From Gleditsia sinensis (taxonomy: Eukaryota; Streptophyta; Magnoliopsida; Fabales; Fabaceae), in assembly GCA_037074535.1 (NCBI GenBank), contig CM073468.1:65254969-65318968 (forward strand): a stretch of DNA of 64,000 nt. Reading direction: 5' to 3'. The position numbers and the translations under genes were made by a program. This document shows, piece after piece, positions 13,914-26,879 of this stretch. A model generated the notes under the pieces. It saw only the letters and a list, made by a program, of their open reading frames with translations, was not told the DNA's origin and searched no databases. How positions within the stretch are numbered: position 1 is the stretch's first letter; every line of letters starts with the position of its first letter.

Positions 13914-16900
13914 TTACCCAACAAAGTCATGCAATAGTTGCCCTCCCATAACATGATCTCTTCCATAATGCTGGGTCCCGGGTTCATGGGCGAGATTGAA
14001 ACGTTGAGTTGCTGCAGTCATGGGAAAGTGTTCAGATAAATTAATCCCATGATTTTGATGGAGGCCTAGTGTCAGCGAGACACCGTTGCCAGGAACCGCC
14101 ATGCTCACGGATCCAACACCCACTGGCTGGTTATTGTTGCTTGCAGCATAAGGAAGGTTCAGATGTTCTTGATGACTCCTCACTGCTGGCAAATCAGGAG
14201 GTTCATTTCTAGAGCGTTTAAAAGGAGTATCTTGGAACTTATCAGTGGAGGTAGATGGATTCTCGGAAACAAGATCGGACCGGTTCCGGTTATGGTCTTC
14301 CCGGATTTGAGGATTCTTTTGAGTTTGCCGTGTTTCTAGCGTATGTATTTCTTCCACCATTGGTTTCCATAGCCTTACTCTTGCATTAATAAACCAGTTT
14401 GAAACCTAACACACAAATAGACGTTGTCAAGATTATTTGAACCAAGCTCCTCAGTTTATGAGCTTGACATGATTCAGAGGAGATTGATCCTTCATCAAGA
14501 ATGCTCACCTGGCTACGAGACAGACCGGTTTGTTTAGCCAACATTAGCTTGTCTGTATCAGTAGGATAACTGCATCAGAAAGAGAGACAAATTAATAACC
14601 TGAAAAGATAATCAAGCTAAAGGGGATTCAAACTATAAAACACCGACACCCATTCTTTCAGGAGTGTTACACCGATGCTGTTATGTCACACATATCAACA
14701 ACAACAATAATTAAATATTTTTCCATTAGATGAGATTGATTACATGAATTAAACGGACGCCGCAATTATATATGAAATTAATAAAGAGATTATTAATTAT
14801 TAATTTTTTTAAATTATTTTTTTATTTTTTTCTATTTCTAACTATCAGATTGCTCTACATCTAATCTATTCTCAATAGAACTTATATCACATATATCAAA
14901 ATAATAATAAAAATATTTGAGCTCTGACATGACCTCAAGTAGGAGGGATTATAGGAGACTGGAAACCCCATCTTGGTGAGATGATAAACAAAATTTCCTA
15001 ATTTTTTTATTATACCTAAATATTTTAAATAATATTTATTTTTACAAAAATTTGGAAAATAATAGCGTTAAGTGCTTAGAATATGGGATGATACCCGTTT
15101 TATTTTTCTTTGAAAGGAGCATATTGAATGAGAAGTTTAAAAAATTAAGATTTGACTATGAAGCATATGCCAATTTATATAAATATGCCGTGTCAGGTCT
15201 CATGATTTTTTAAGTTCGATCAGATCATTGTGTATATGTCTTGTCGTGTGTTCATGTCAATGTTCATGATCCAAATATACACAACATAGATACAAATTTT
15301 AGTTAGCTGAGGAAGAAAGAACAACCATGTCATTATATAACAAAAGTTAAGGCATTACTTGATCCATATTAATCAGCATAAAAAGGAACTTACGGGTGAA
15401 GAAAGTGCTCGAACAACCATGCCCGGAGAACTGTTACAGCGCGCTCAGGTAGTCCTCGTTGAGGTCGCCAAACCGGTTGGTGGTCTACAAATCCTGGGTT
15501 CTGAACAGGCCTAATTTGCCTATTAGGTCCTCTATGATCATCATTGCCAAACCTTGGGGATTCTTCATCCTTCCTGTTGCTAATGTGAAAATGAGCCTTA
15601 TTTGAGAACTGAAGCTGGTCAGTGATTACATTGTTCAAGCACTTAAAATGTTTGGACATGGCTTTTATAGCCAAGGTTGCATAGGGAGCTGCATTACCAA
15701 GGCCGGCGACATACTCAAACGACGTTACTACTGCATGCATCTGCTGATAGTATTGCCTGTACCTCCTGTAAACCTGCTGGTGATAAACAAAATTAGAAGA
15801 TTCCTCAAGGATAAGATTAATTGAACATTAAACTTCATGTTTAGATATGCTTTTATATTTTCCGTTTTAACAAGAAACTTAGGACAATTATGCAATGAAA
15901 ACTATTGATTATGATTACCCATACCACCCATCTGATAAGAGATGAGACTAGGCCTTAGCTAGGGCTGAGCATAACCTGGATAATCTAACTAAACTCACCA
16001 GAACCCAGTCACACAAAAAAATTGTATGGATTGGATCAAGTTGACAGATTAATTTTTAAGAATTTTTTTAAACTCAACGTAACCCGAGTTTTTGGGTGAT
16101 CCGAAGCTTTGGTCAGATTTAAGTGCTAATTTTTCAACTCAAATATTATTCGGTCAAATTGAGTAAACCAACCGATACTCTCATCCCTAATCTTAACTTT
16201 GTTCAAAAAATGACTTGTACCAAAAAAATATAGAAATTGGAAAAGCCAGTCATTTTAAGGAAGCAGCACTAGTATCAGAAAAAGACTTGTACCAAAAAAT
16301 ACAAAAATTGAAAAAGCCATCCATTTTAAGGAAGCAGAAGTAGTTCCTCGCAGTTTGGGAACTTTCATGGTTAGAACTTTCATGCATACAGCTATTCAAT
16401 CCGTAACTTGACTCTATAATTAATGGTACAAATGTAAGAAGCATGTATCCTGACACAAATATGAAACAAGACATGAACATGAAATTAATAACACAGCAAA
16501 ATTTGGAATATCCAAGTGTATTTTTGTTGTATAACATTGTGTTTTAATACGAGATTCCAACACATGTCAAATATGCACACAACAGTTCAAGCTTCATAGG
16601 TACATAAAAAAATTAGTAGACCGAACCAATGATGAATGAATATATAGTATGTCCAAAGTGATCAATCCCACAAGTTTAGTAATATGATTATAAGTTTATT
16701 AATGATTGGTTTGGCCTACCAATTTTTTTTTCTTTGGTAGATTAGGACTATTAAATTTCTCTACAAATTGTGTTAAGCAATAAGTTAAACTAGTGGCAAA
16801 CATTAACTACTACCCCACCTAGGCATAGGTATCAGTCCAAAGGCCCAACCCAAAAGATTATTTTCTAAGAAGAAAGTACGAAGGCCTTGTAACCCAAGAC

Positions 16901-19900
16901 ATTGGAAAACAAGCAATCATATTATGTAGTCAAACCCTAATGCCACGAGACCTGGCTTCTGGACATCTCAAGCCCCTACTTCCATATCTCCAAAATGAAA
17001 GAAAGACTTCTTCACAAGGATTTTACCATTTCTTGGGTTAATCAAAGATAGATCATCAACACGTCTCAAGTTTAGCAGCCCAAAATTTATACTCAACAAC
17101 AATAACTAAGCTTTTTTTCAAAATTCATACTCGGTTTACAAAAATATGTAAACCAAAACAATCATAAATAAACATACAAGTATGTAAAGCACTTTTTTCA
17201 ATAAGACTCATCTATAATATGATTGCATTTATAATTGGCTCAATTTGTCTATGTTTGCTAAACCAAGTCTGCCTAAGAATCTCTCAAATTCATATCTCAA
17301 CTTTTTTTAGCATCCAATAAGTTCATATTATTAAAGGATGTTTGACCATTGTACAAGATGCTTAATTCACTCTTTTAAATGCAGCAAACTGCTTTAAAAA
17401 TCATAAACAGATAAATTATAGAAATTCTATAGTACAACATCCACGATGATTATGCAAAATATGGAGTTTGATGCTATAGCAAATAGGTTTTACGAAGATC
17501 ATGCATTTTTGTCCTATTTTCCAATGGAAAAGACACAAGATCAGATTATGGTTATTCAGACACTAGGAACTGTTGCGATCCTATTTCATGGATACCCAAA
17601 TTAACAAGCACCAACCAAGTAAGACTGTAATTTCTTGATCACCACAAATATCCACTGGAAACAATAATTTAATTTTTTTTTAATAAAAAAAAGGTGCCTT
17701 GGCTTCTAATTATCAAGAAAAACAATATAAACTTGCATTTACAAACAAGAATATACCCATGAGTGATTTTAGTAAATTTGGAAGGCTTCAAGAAGAGCTA
17801 ATAAGAAAGAATAAGAACTGAGAATTGGTATGATTTTGATTTAATCCTTAACAACTTTCTTCCACTGCTAAAGGGAATATATAATTTCAGTTGTTTAGTC
17901 TTGAAATTATATTTTTCAGGAAACAAGGGTATTTTAAAAGTAGAGCATATTCTAATTCCACTTACTTTCTACTCTTTACCGAGTCAAACACCTTACAACC
18001 ATTTCTTTTTCTTAATTCTCTACCATCAATTATTGAACATTAAAATCGATATATTCCTCTCTCTTTCATTCAATGCCCTCAAGTATATATAGACAACAAA
18101 TGTTCACTTCACATTAAAAAATAACAAAAATAAAGTTAGTAATAAATAAATAGATGGAAATTATATGGTTTATATGCATATCATGGTAGAGTGATAAATA
18201 TTTGTTGAATAAAATATTGGGCTTCCTTTCAAATTTTTAATTTTTCCTTCTAATTCACAAAGGTTCAATCAATAGCATAGGGCTTCTACTTTGTATTCCT
18301 TATTGATTTTTTTTTTTTGGTAAATTATCGATTTAAGTGTTTACATGAAAAGTTTTCACCACTTGATTTCCTCCTTCTTGACTTTCTGAACTCTAGTAAA
18401 TGGCTTTATCAAGATTTTCTTCTAACTAAAGAATAACCATACATCGTACACTAGATTCTCATGTACCTAGAAACCTATATAACCAAGCACGAGATATAAA
18501 AAAAAAAAAAATTGATATTTTTATATTATTTAGGTCATATACAACACATAAATTTTAAAATTTTTATAATTATTACATTCAATCATCTTAAAAATAAATT
18601 TTCAAGAATTTAGGAAACTAAAATTCATATGTACTATACACCTCGTTATAGAGTATGTTTGGATGGAGAGTAACAAAAGGGAAGGTGAGGGAAGGGTTCA
18701 TTGAAATCTTTTGTGGAGAAGAATGAAGGATTTTTAACTAACCTACCAAAATTTTCTATACTCCTCTCTCCCTTATAATTTCAAGTTCTCCCAATTTGAG
18801 AGATTTTGGAGAAGAATCAATCATTAAATATTATGCTATTTATTAAAAGTTAAATTTGCATATCAATAAACTAAATTATTATAATTAATCATCTAAATAA
18901 AAGATAAGTTTGTAAAATTAAATTACAATAAACTATTTTCTTTTATTAAAATTTTTAGTGTATTATCTTATTAATTTTAAACGTCTTAATCTAAACAGAA
19001 AAAAAAAATCATTATTTAACTATTCATTTTCCTCTCTTCTCTCCCCTCTCATTTTCTTTAGATTATTTCACTTCTCTTCCTTCCCTATTCCCAAACATAC
19101 CCTAGATGACCAAAAAGCGTGCAATTTTCAAAAATACAAATACGACAAATGTCACATGCAGCTTTCTTTCACATCAAAGGTCAATTAGTCACGAATCCTT
19201 ATCTCTATTTTATCAAAAGTAATAAGAAAAACAATGTAAAAGAACATTGATATCTATCATTTGACAAGATAAACTCCAGTGAATAATATGTTATTATAAT
19301 AATCACAAGGAAAATCATATTTAATATAATATTGTAACATTTTAATAAAAGATATAAAATTTATAAGCCACATATATCATGCACACTTCATTATTAGGTT
19401 CATGCCACACAGTTTATTTTCTATATAATTGGCCTATCAAAAATTGCAATATAAATATCTGATGCGACCAAATCATGTGATGAGCGTGAGATCACTCACG
19501 TCCTGCTAAACAATATATTAATCTAATAATATACAGCAAATTGATGAAGTGAAATATAGACATCCATATTGAAAACATGGAATTATATAGTAGTACAGTA
19601 ATGGGTATCCTTGATCTTTCCTTAGAGCTAGCACTTGGACTAAATAATTTAATTCTTAAATTTATAGATTTATTTAATTTCAACTTTTAAATTATTTTGA
19701 GTACAAACCCATTGCACTACATGGCCATTCTTTTAGTTACGGAATTATTTTGAATGCACAATTTAATTTATAAAATTATTAATTCATTGCAATATATAGT
19801 CATTCTTTTAGCATATAAAAATATCAAACACATATTAGCATATCAATATTTGAGGGACTAATATGCAATAATTTTGATATTTTAAAATTTAACTCGTCAT

Positions 19901-21683
19901 TTTCAGAGTATTTGGGAACTAAAATTAAATAAGTCAAGCATTTGGGAACTAAAATTAAATAAGTCAAGCATTTGGGAACTAAAATTAAATAAGTTTAGAA
20001 GTTTAAAGGCCAAATTCTTAGTTTACTTTTCACTCCCCAATATTCTTCCGGGCACATAAGATTTTGATAGTTTGTTGTTGTAATTTAATTAGTTCTACAA
20101 CTAGGCAAGTGTAGGTTTCTTCAATCTTTGGAATACCAAGATGATATCAATACACACTTGTTGGAGTATAAACCTTTTTCAAGGATTCCTTCAATCACTT
20201 TATGCACATTAGTCTCTCCAATATGAGTGACATTGATTGTCACCAGTTTAGAACTCTATAATCGGAGGCACTTTAGAATACCATTTTTCCTGCATATATT
20301 CCCTCCCATTAACTTTTGCAAAAGGAATCTCATAATTCACAAAGAATACAGCTAAAAGTTAGCCATGAATATTGCAATAAACTACAAAGACAATGTCAGA
20401 AACATCACCATAAATAACAACAACTTCGTTCATGCCATCAATCTCACACAGCATCGTAGTTGACGACGTATTAATAACATCATAGCCCCTTGGCTTTTAC
20501 CGAAAAAGAACAAGAAAGAAGAAAAACTGGGCTTTAATCAAACATTCAAGAACCCCTTTTATGTCAAATAGTAAGGAAACTTAACAAAATGAAATTAAGA
20601 CCAACTAGAACATGAACTCAATTGAAGCTGTAAGAAGCAGAGATAGTAATACTGATTTGAGACACGACACAATACCACAAACCAGATATGGACACCACAA
20701 CATATGTAATTTGAAGTGTTTTATAGTATCTGATATAAACATTCGAACTCCAAATCTTTAGTCTCGGAAACAACTCCAATTCTGATGGCTCATTGATCCA
20801 TTTAATAAAATTTCAAATGACAAAAACACAAATCAGAAAGAAAGAAAAATATAATATAATATAGTACCTCATCAAGCAAGGTTAATAGCCTTGACTTCTT
20901 CTTACGACCCTCACCGCCATCTCCGAGCGGGGGCAGATCGCCGGAGCTGAAGCTTTCCGACGGAGGTTCCATAAACGAAGTCGTCTCCGCTGCCGTTATT
21001 TTTTCAACGTAAATTCCACGGCCTCCAATATCACAAAGCTCTTCCAATAATTGCTGAGCAGGCTTTAAAAACCTCGATCCCTTCAATACCGAAGCGTACC
21101 CCGTAAATGGCCCCAGTGGTAGTGGAACGGAGCTTCTCCAAACGACGTCGTTGGAAGCAGAAGCACTTCCTCCTCCATAGATGGCAGAGCCATATCTCTG
21201 CAGATTTAGCTCAAGTGGGTGATAATTAGCTTGGTGGGTATTATTATTGTGGAATGAAGAAAGAGACAAAGACAATGGCTCCTCTGGCTTAAACACCATA
21301 ATTTCAGAACTGCCATTGAAGCTCTGGTCAAATTCCCGAAGGTTTTGGGTGGGAAAAAGAAATGGGTTATTGTTGATGATTTGAATTGTACCAGGATCCA
21401 AGAAATGGGAAACTGAAGAAGAAGATGAAGAAGAAGAAAATCCCATCAAATTGGAACCTTCTTCCTTAACAGAGCAATCTGGGTTTGATTTAGAGGCTTC
21501 GTCGTTTGAAGAGAGGTGATGGGCGCATGTTAGCAAATCGTGGGAAATAAGAGAGGGGTCGTACAGAGGAAGTAAACCTGCACACCCAGGAGGGAGGTTA
21601 GGGGAAGAGGAGTCAACAACTACTCTGAGCTTGTCTCGTCTACTTTGCTGAGGAACATGGTAAGGCTCAAAACCCTCCGCCAT
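13914..21683 (-). CDS. BLH8: BEL1-like TALE homeodomain transcription factor (POUND-FOOLISH/PENNYWISE group), 4 exons, 582 aa
   Basis: Exons: 21683-20868, 15773-15394, 14569-14509 and 14405-13914; GT..AG junctions and phases agree, giving 582 residues. BEL1-like proteins pair with KNOX proteins in the nucleus to regulate meristem and inflorescence development. Seen here: N-terminal EPYHVPQQSRRDKLRV; SKY box SVLKGSRFLKPAQQLLEEL (about 198-216); BELL domain split by intron 1 (LLTLLDE / VYRRYRQYYQQM, about 265-330); TALE homeodomain 374-435 with the three-residue loop extension PYP and recognition helix VSNWFINARVRLW; C-terminal LLHDFVG end. The linker NPGFVDHQPVWRP before the homeodomain fits BLH8/PNF better than BLH9. 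Intron 1 is 5.1 kb and full of small repeats; intron 3 is only 103 bp. The family is certain; the BLH8 rather than BLH9 assignment is inference. Confidence 0.93.
16212..16349. repeat. 72-bp tandem duplication in BEL1-like intron 1
   Basis: Two adjacent copies beginning GACTTGTACCAAAAAA (16212 and 16284), with AAGCCA...CATTTTAAGGAAGCAG conserved in both. Confidence 0.8.
18650..19103. mobile_element. MITE-like element with terminal inverted repeats
   Basis: About 450 bp in intron 1 of the homeodomain gene with matching inverted ends: AGAGTATGTTTGG on the left and CCAAACATACCCT on the right. The subterminal regions are also loosely inverted (purine-rich left, pyrimidine-rich right). No coding capacity. 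I could not settle the target-site duplication, so the superfamily (hAT, Harbinger or Mutator type) stays open. Confidence 0.6.
19911..20000. repeat. 30-bp tandem repeat, three copies
   Basis: Three head-to-tail copies of a unit starting TTTGGGAACTAAAATTAAAT at 19911, 19941 and 19971; the third differs only near its end. It lies in intron 1 of the homeodomain gene. Confidence 0.95.
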
Positions 21684-22541
21684 AGACAGAAAAAGCTCAA
21701 ACCTTTACTTGCAGAGACAGCCAGAAGAAAAACGAGTGAAAGAGAAGCACGAATACGAAGAAGTGATTGAAAGGAGAGAAGACGAAAAAGAAGAATAGCG
21801 GAAGTAATTATGGGGACGATGGTGATGATGAAATGGGAGGATATTATGATTGAGACACTATGCTCCAGAGGGATGGTAATTTGGGTAGCATGACTATTTC
21901 GGATATTCGATGATATTGAATTAAAATAAATATTTTATATTTTATATTAAATATTTTAAGTGTGATATTAAACATGTAAAAGAGAAAATTAACAATTTTT
22001 TTAAAAATAAAAAAAATTTAATTCTTAAATTTATATATTCAATTAATTTTAATTTTTAAACTTTTTAGATGCATGAATTAATTTTTAAAATGATTAAGAT
22101 GCAATAAATTTATATTTTTAAGAATTAATAAAATAATTAACATGTAATAAATTATTAATTCTATGCATTAATTTATATATTTAAAAATTAAATGAAATAA
22201 ATTTATAAATTTAAATATTAAATTATTAATTTACTCAAATATAGATTTTTTTTCAAAATATGGTAAAATTCCATTAGTGAATATGCGTTTCGATTTGAAT
22301 ACTTAAAAAAAACAATCAATTATTCATTTACTGTGTCATTCATAACTACTCTTAAACGAAGATACCGACACTTTAATTTTTATTGTGATGCAATGGTAGT
22401 GTCAATATCAATATCCTAATTTTGTGTTCATACTTTGGAAGAAATTAGTGTACGTGGCTACGAATAAACTGGTTTTTATATTTATAAATTTACTTAGTAT
22501 TAATTTCTAAATTCTCTTAATTATATATATTAGTCATTAAC

Positions 22542-22576
<35 letters not shown>

Positions 22577-23040
22577 AATTAAATAATATTTTTTTATCTT
22601 AACATCTCTAAGATAAATTTATTTATTTATTTCTTTTTAAAAGTATAATATTATATTCTCGGAGACAAACCTTAATTTAATCAAATAAAATTTCAATAAT
22701 CCCCACTCCATATTAAACGATTCTTTTAATCTCATGAATTTTTATTATTTATAATATGATAATATTGTATTAAATAATTATTTAAAAATATTTTTTTTGA
22801 AAATAATATAACTTAAAATTATGTGAATTTATTCTTTTGAATAATATTATTTCTTTTTAGTCTCTAATCTTATTTTATATAAAATATTTCATATACATAA
22901 ATTTAAAAATTATTTTAGTAAATTTTTTTAAATAAATAGATCTGAATTTAAAAATTCAAGAATTGAATAAAAATCTGAAATTTTCTGTTCATTTAAATAT
23001 GACCATTCATAATACCCCTCAGTTCTGGGTTCAAAACCCA
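21684..23040. other. Upstream region of the BEL1-like gene
   Basis: The first 150 bp (purine-rich on the plus strand, so CT-rich in the gene's sense) are probably 5' UTR and leader. The remainder is AT-rich, with an (AT)n run at about 22541-22573, and no gene. No TATA box could be assigned with confidence. Confidence 0.45.
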
Positions 23041-23346
23041 TCTCTGAAAGCAAACATCACTTTCTCTCACTAAAACAGTCGCTTTCTAGGTCGCAGTCGT
23101 GTTGTTATTCTCTCTTCCTCCCGCTCTCTCTCTCCCTCTCCCTCTCCCTCTCCCTCGCTGTCTCTTGTTAAAGTCTCTATTCTCTTCTTCAATTCCCCAA
23201 AACAGAGAGTTTTGGGAAACCGGAGGACGACCGGCTATTTCCGGTAACAATTGAACTTGTACTGTGCGGTCTACGGTCTCTCTGTGTGTTGCAGATATTT
23301 CTGACACAGGGTTTTGTCGTCTACTAAATTTTGTGGCTTTCATCAT
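23041..23346. other. CT-rich, GC-elevated island; possible transcribed leader
   Basis: A 300-bp segment of clearly higher GC than its surroundings, with a CTCCCT hexamer-like repeat at about 23127-23156. On the plus strand it looks like a plant 5' UTR (CT-rich, then more complex sequence); on the minus strand an 86-codon frame ends in an Arg-Gly-rich tail that simply reflects the CT repeat. No protein family is recognised. It could be a distal non-coding exon or promoter of the minus-strand BEL1-like gene, a remnant gene, or unrelated. Confidence 0.3.
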
Positions 23347-24117
23347 TTTCTAAATTTTATGATTTATAAAATTATAAAAATATTTAATAAATAAATTTAG
23401 TAATACAGTGATGATGCACGTGAGAACAAGGGAACAGAGCGATGAATGAAAGAAAGGCTGAGTTTGCACTTCCTAACACTCATCCGCCAAAAGGCTTTTC
23501 CCCCACTCTCGCTTTACGAGGTCTTGTTTCATGCCTTCATTTTGTTTTTTGTTTTTTTAATTATTTTTCGAAATATTTCTTAAAAATTAAAATAAATAAA
23601 TAAATAATTCTGATTCTAGTTCTTTGAAATAAAAGTTTGATTAAATATGAATTTATTTAAAATCCTAAATAATGTATACAAATTAAAGAACCATACCACA
23701 TAGATTATTATATTTTTAAATTAAATAATTACATAAATATAACCATTACACTTAAAAACGGTTATCACTCTCTCAAAAAAAAATTAAATATCTTTCTAAG
23801 AAATTAATTAGCAAGTATACATTTTTTTGAGTAAGTGAATCTATTTTGATAAATAAATTAAACAAATAGAAAATATAAAATTTATTTAATTAATAAAATA
23901 TAATTATAACTATTAATTTTATAAGGAAACATATCTTTTATTTTTTTATTTACTTAATTTATTTAGTTTTAATAAAATAATTTTATTTTAAAATATCTCC
24001 TCTCGGGAACGTGATATTACATGTTAAATCACCAGTATATAACCAGATCAACGACAAAGTTTATTAAAAATATATAATACAATATTTTTATAAACTGGAT
24101 TTATTTAAGAAATTTTT

Positions 24118-24530
24118 AATAGCTTGAATTTGCTTAAAAATTTTCGCTAAAAATAATTGAGAAAAAGCAATGAACAAGTGATTTTAAGAATTATTTTAGT
24201 TGGTTAATTTACTTTTTGAGAAGCTAAACAAGACTTGTTTACAATCTTATTATTAATGATTAATTAATTAATTTGAAAGCATCTAATCAACAAATAGCGT
24301 GCTAAATTTTTTTTTTAATATATTGAATTTGCTTAAAAAAATTTGCTAAAAGTAATTGAGAAAAACCAAAGAACAAGTGATGTTAAGAATGATTTTAACT
24401 GGTTAATTTTCTTTGTTTTCTAAGTTAATTTACTTTTGGAGAACCTAAACAAGACTTGTTAGCTGTTAATAATCTTATTAATGATTAATTAATTAATTTG
24501 AAAGCATGTAATTAACAAATAGCGTGTTAA
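24118..24530. repeat. Tandem duplication, about 200 bp per copy
   Basis: Two adjacent diverged copies. Shared landmarks include GAATTTGCTTAAAAA, AATTGAGAAAAA, AACAAGACTTGTT and TTAATTAATTAATTTGAAAG, followed in both by an AACAAATAGCGTG end. The second copy carries a small insertion. Confidence 0.85.
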
Positions 24531-24976
24531 ACAAGCTGAAATCAAGTTGCATGCATGCACCAACAAGTGGGAAATGGTGATACCCCACTTGTATTCTTCT
24601 TTTTGAACCAACCCCATGTATATATAAGCAAATGATGGGAAGAGTTGTAATGTCACGTCCAAACACACCTCATTATTAATTTGATTATTATTATTATGTT
24701 CACGTGACCAAATTATTAATAGCATTCCCTTTCCAAACAAAAAAAAAGTGTAGCATACCGTTACAACTTTGCAATTTAATCATATAACCTTGACTAATTA
24801 TATATTTAGGACACAAACATATGATTTTATTTATTTAATTTTAATCGAGATTTAAACTTGAATTTTTAGTTTTAAATATAACTTTTATACTATTGAATCA
24901 ATAAGTTTATTAATAATCATATCTTTAGTGTTTGAACAATAAACCAATTCAATGTATTTTGACTGTCATGCTCATA

Positions 24977-24977
24977 C

Positions 24978-25010
<33 letters not shown>

Positions 25011-25011
25011 T
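24977..25011. repeat. (AT)n-(TG)n microsatellite
   Basis: A short TA run followed by about 13 TG units. Confidence 0.9.
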
Positions 25012-26210
25012 AAAATTATTGTGATTAATTGATTGACTTGTTTTTATTTAATAAAATGAGTTGAATGTTGTCTTAATAAAATATATTGAATATATGTTAA
25101 TAAGTTATCAATTAAGTAAGTATCACTTTGTTGGGGTTTAATCCAATATAGATATAATGAAGCTAAATAATTGTCAATTCAAAGATAAATATAAAAAAAT
25201 TGAATCTCTTCTACAATTAATTAAATAATTTTTTTTTTTCATATAAAGAGTTATAATATAAAGGATAAGAAAAGAATGACTTGATTTAAATAAGAACACT
25301 TAAACACGATATAGATTTTCATATATGATTAAGGTATATTATTTTATGATTGTCTATTCCTGTGTGTGTATGTTATAATTGCAGTTATAGTTATTCTTTG
25401 GATTTTATCTAGATTAAAATTGTTTTTGCATTATTTTAAAATTTTACTTTTTCACAACAATATGATTATGTTTAGAAGTTAATTATAGAATATTCTTTGC
25501 AATAACTGAATTTATAATGTCAAAGGAAGATGTCATCTTTTTTTATTAAATGAACTAACTACATAGTTTATGCATCTTATTTCTTGGACTAATTTAATTG
25601 TCCAACATGGTGAAATGCATACAATAAAAAAATTTATATAATAAAAAAGTATTGTCTTTTGACTTGAAAATATACGGTGTAATTAATATTCTGTAAAAAA
25701 AATATTATTTTTTGAAAATTACAGAATATTATATTCAGCAATATAATTTTGATAAAAATCATAAATCTCTTATTGGAATATTGTGAAATATAATTTTACA
25801 AACTATCATATCTAATGCTCTCCAACATAGGTTTTCATAATTTATGTATAAAATTATTGTGAATAAACAATTTATTCATTTTCTAACCTCTTCAACCTAT
25901 TTCTCAAATACTTTATGTTACGAAATAAACAGTATAAAAACACATAGTTTTTTGGCTCTTTTTTCATAGTAAAAATAATCTTAAATCAATTTGTGTGTTA
26001 ATTGAAATAAAGTTATTTTATGGACAAATTTAAAGGTGCATCCCTTGTATTAAGTTGACACATTTAAAAATAAATAAATTATTCTAAATATTGACTCCAA
26101 AATCTAGATTTAAGTAACTGGAATAAAAAAAATCACATTTTAACTAGAAAGCCAACTCCTTCATAAATTGTCTAATTAAGTAAGATATGTAATTGTATTT
26201 AGAAGATATA

Positions 26211-26879
26211 GGGCTCGTTTGATAGTTAGAATAGAATAAGAACGAATATGATAACATATTAGATAAAAATATGATAGGATATGGATATGATAAACTCTTA
26301 TCCAATCCAGTATTTTATATACACCAAGATAGACAGTATACTATCATATCTTATATTTAAAGTAAATCAAATAATAGTAGAATATGATATAAATTATATA
26401 AGATAACAAAATTAGCCAAATGAATAATATATTAAGAGATTATCTATATATAAATCATAATCAATGATATAACATTTTTCAAGAGACTTTATCTAAATGT
26501 ATTAGAGAATTTACAGAAAATAAATTGTAAATTTTAAAAAATAAAGCGTAGAATAAGGATATATATATTTAGATGTAAACATAAAGAGACGAGGGACGAC
26601 GAGCATCTTTGAGATGAGGGACGACGAGCATTCTCGAGAATGAAGGCGAAGAGTGTTTCTAAGGAGTGATTTTGAAATTTGGAGTGAGACAGCAAAATTT
26701 GTTATCATGTCCTTAACATAACTAACCCCACAAAATACATATTTTAACTAAAGAGGCGGGATATATTTGCAAATATGATACTGTTATCATATTTTATTAT
26801 CTTACCAAACATAAAATAACAATAAAATAGGATAAATTATCTTATCTTATATTCTTTATCATGTGTTGCAAACAAGTTC
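26211..26879. mobile_element. Possible hAT-type MITE
   Basis: Starts GGGCTCGTTTGATAG and ends ...GCAAACAAGTTC, whose complement GAACTTGTTTGC resembles the start. The interior is AT-rich with many ATATGATA motifs facing both ways and no coding sequence. It holds a short repeat, GAGGGACGACGAGCAT, twice near 26590-26635. The ends match only partly and no duplication was found. Confidence 0.35.

Noticed and set aside
23086..23346. Arg-Gly-rich minus-strand frame that might be an RGG protein
   Set aside because: The Arg-Gly tail is just the CTCCCT repeat read backwards; no RNA-binding domain or splice partners.
24545..24630. Possible microRNA hairpin
   Set aside because: The stem is only about 8 bp with a short loop, far too short for a plant microRNA precursor.
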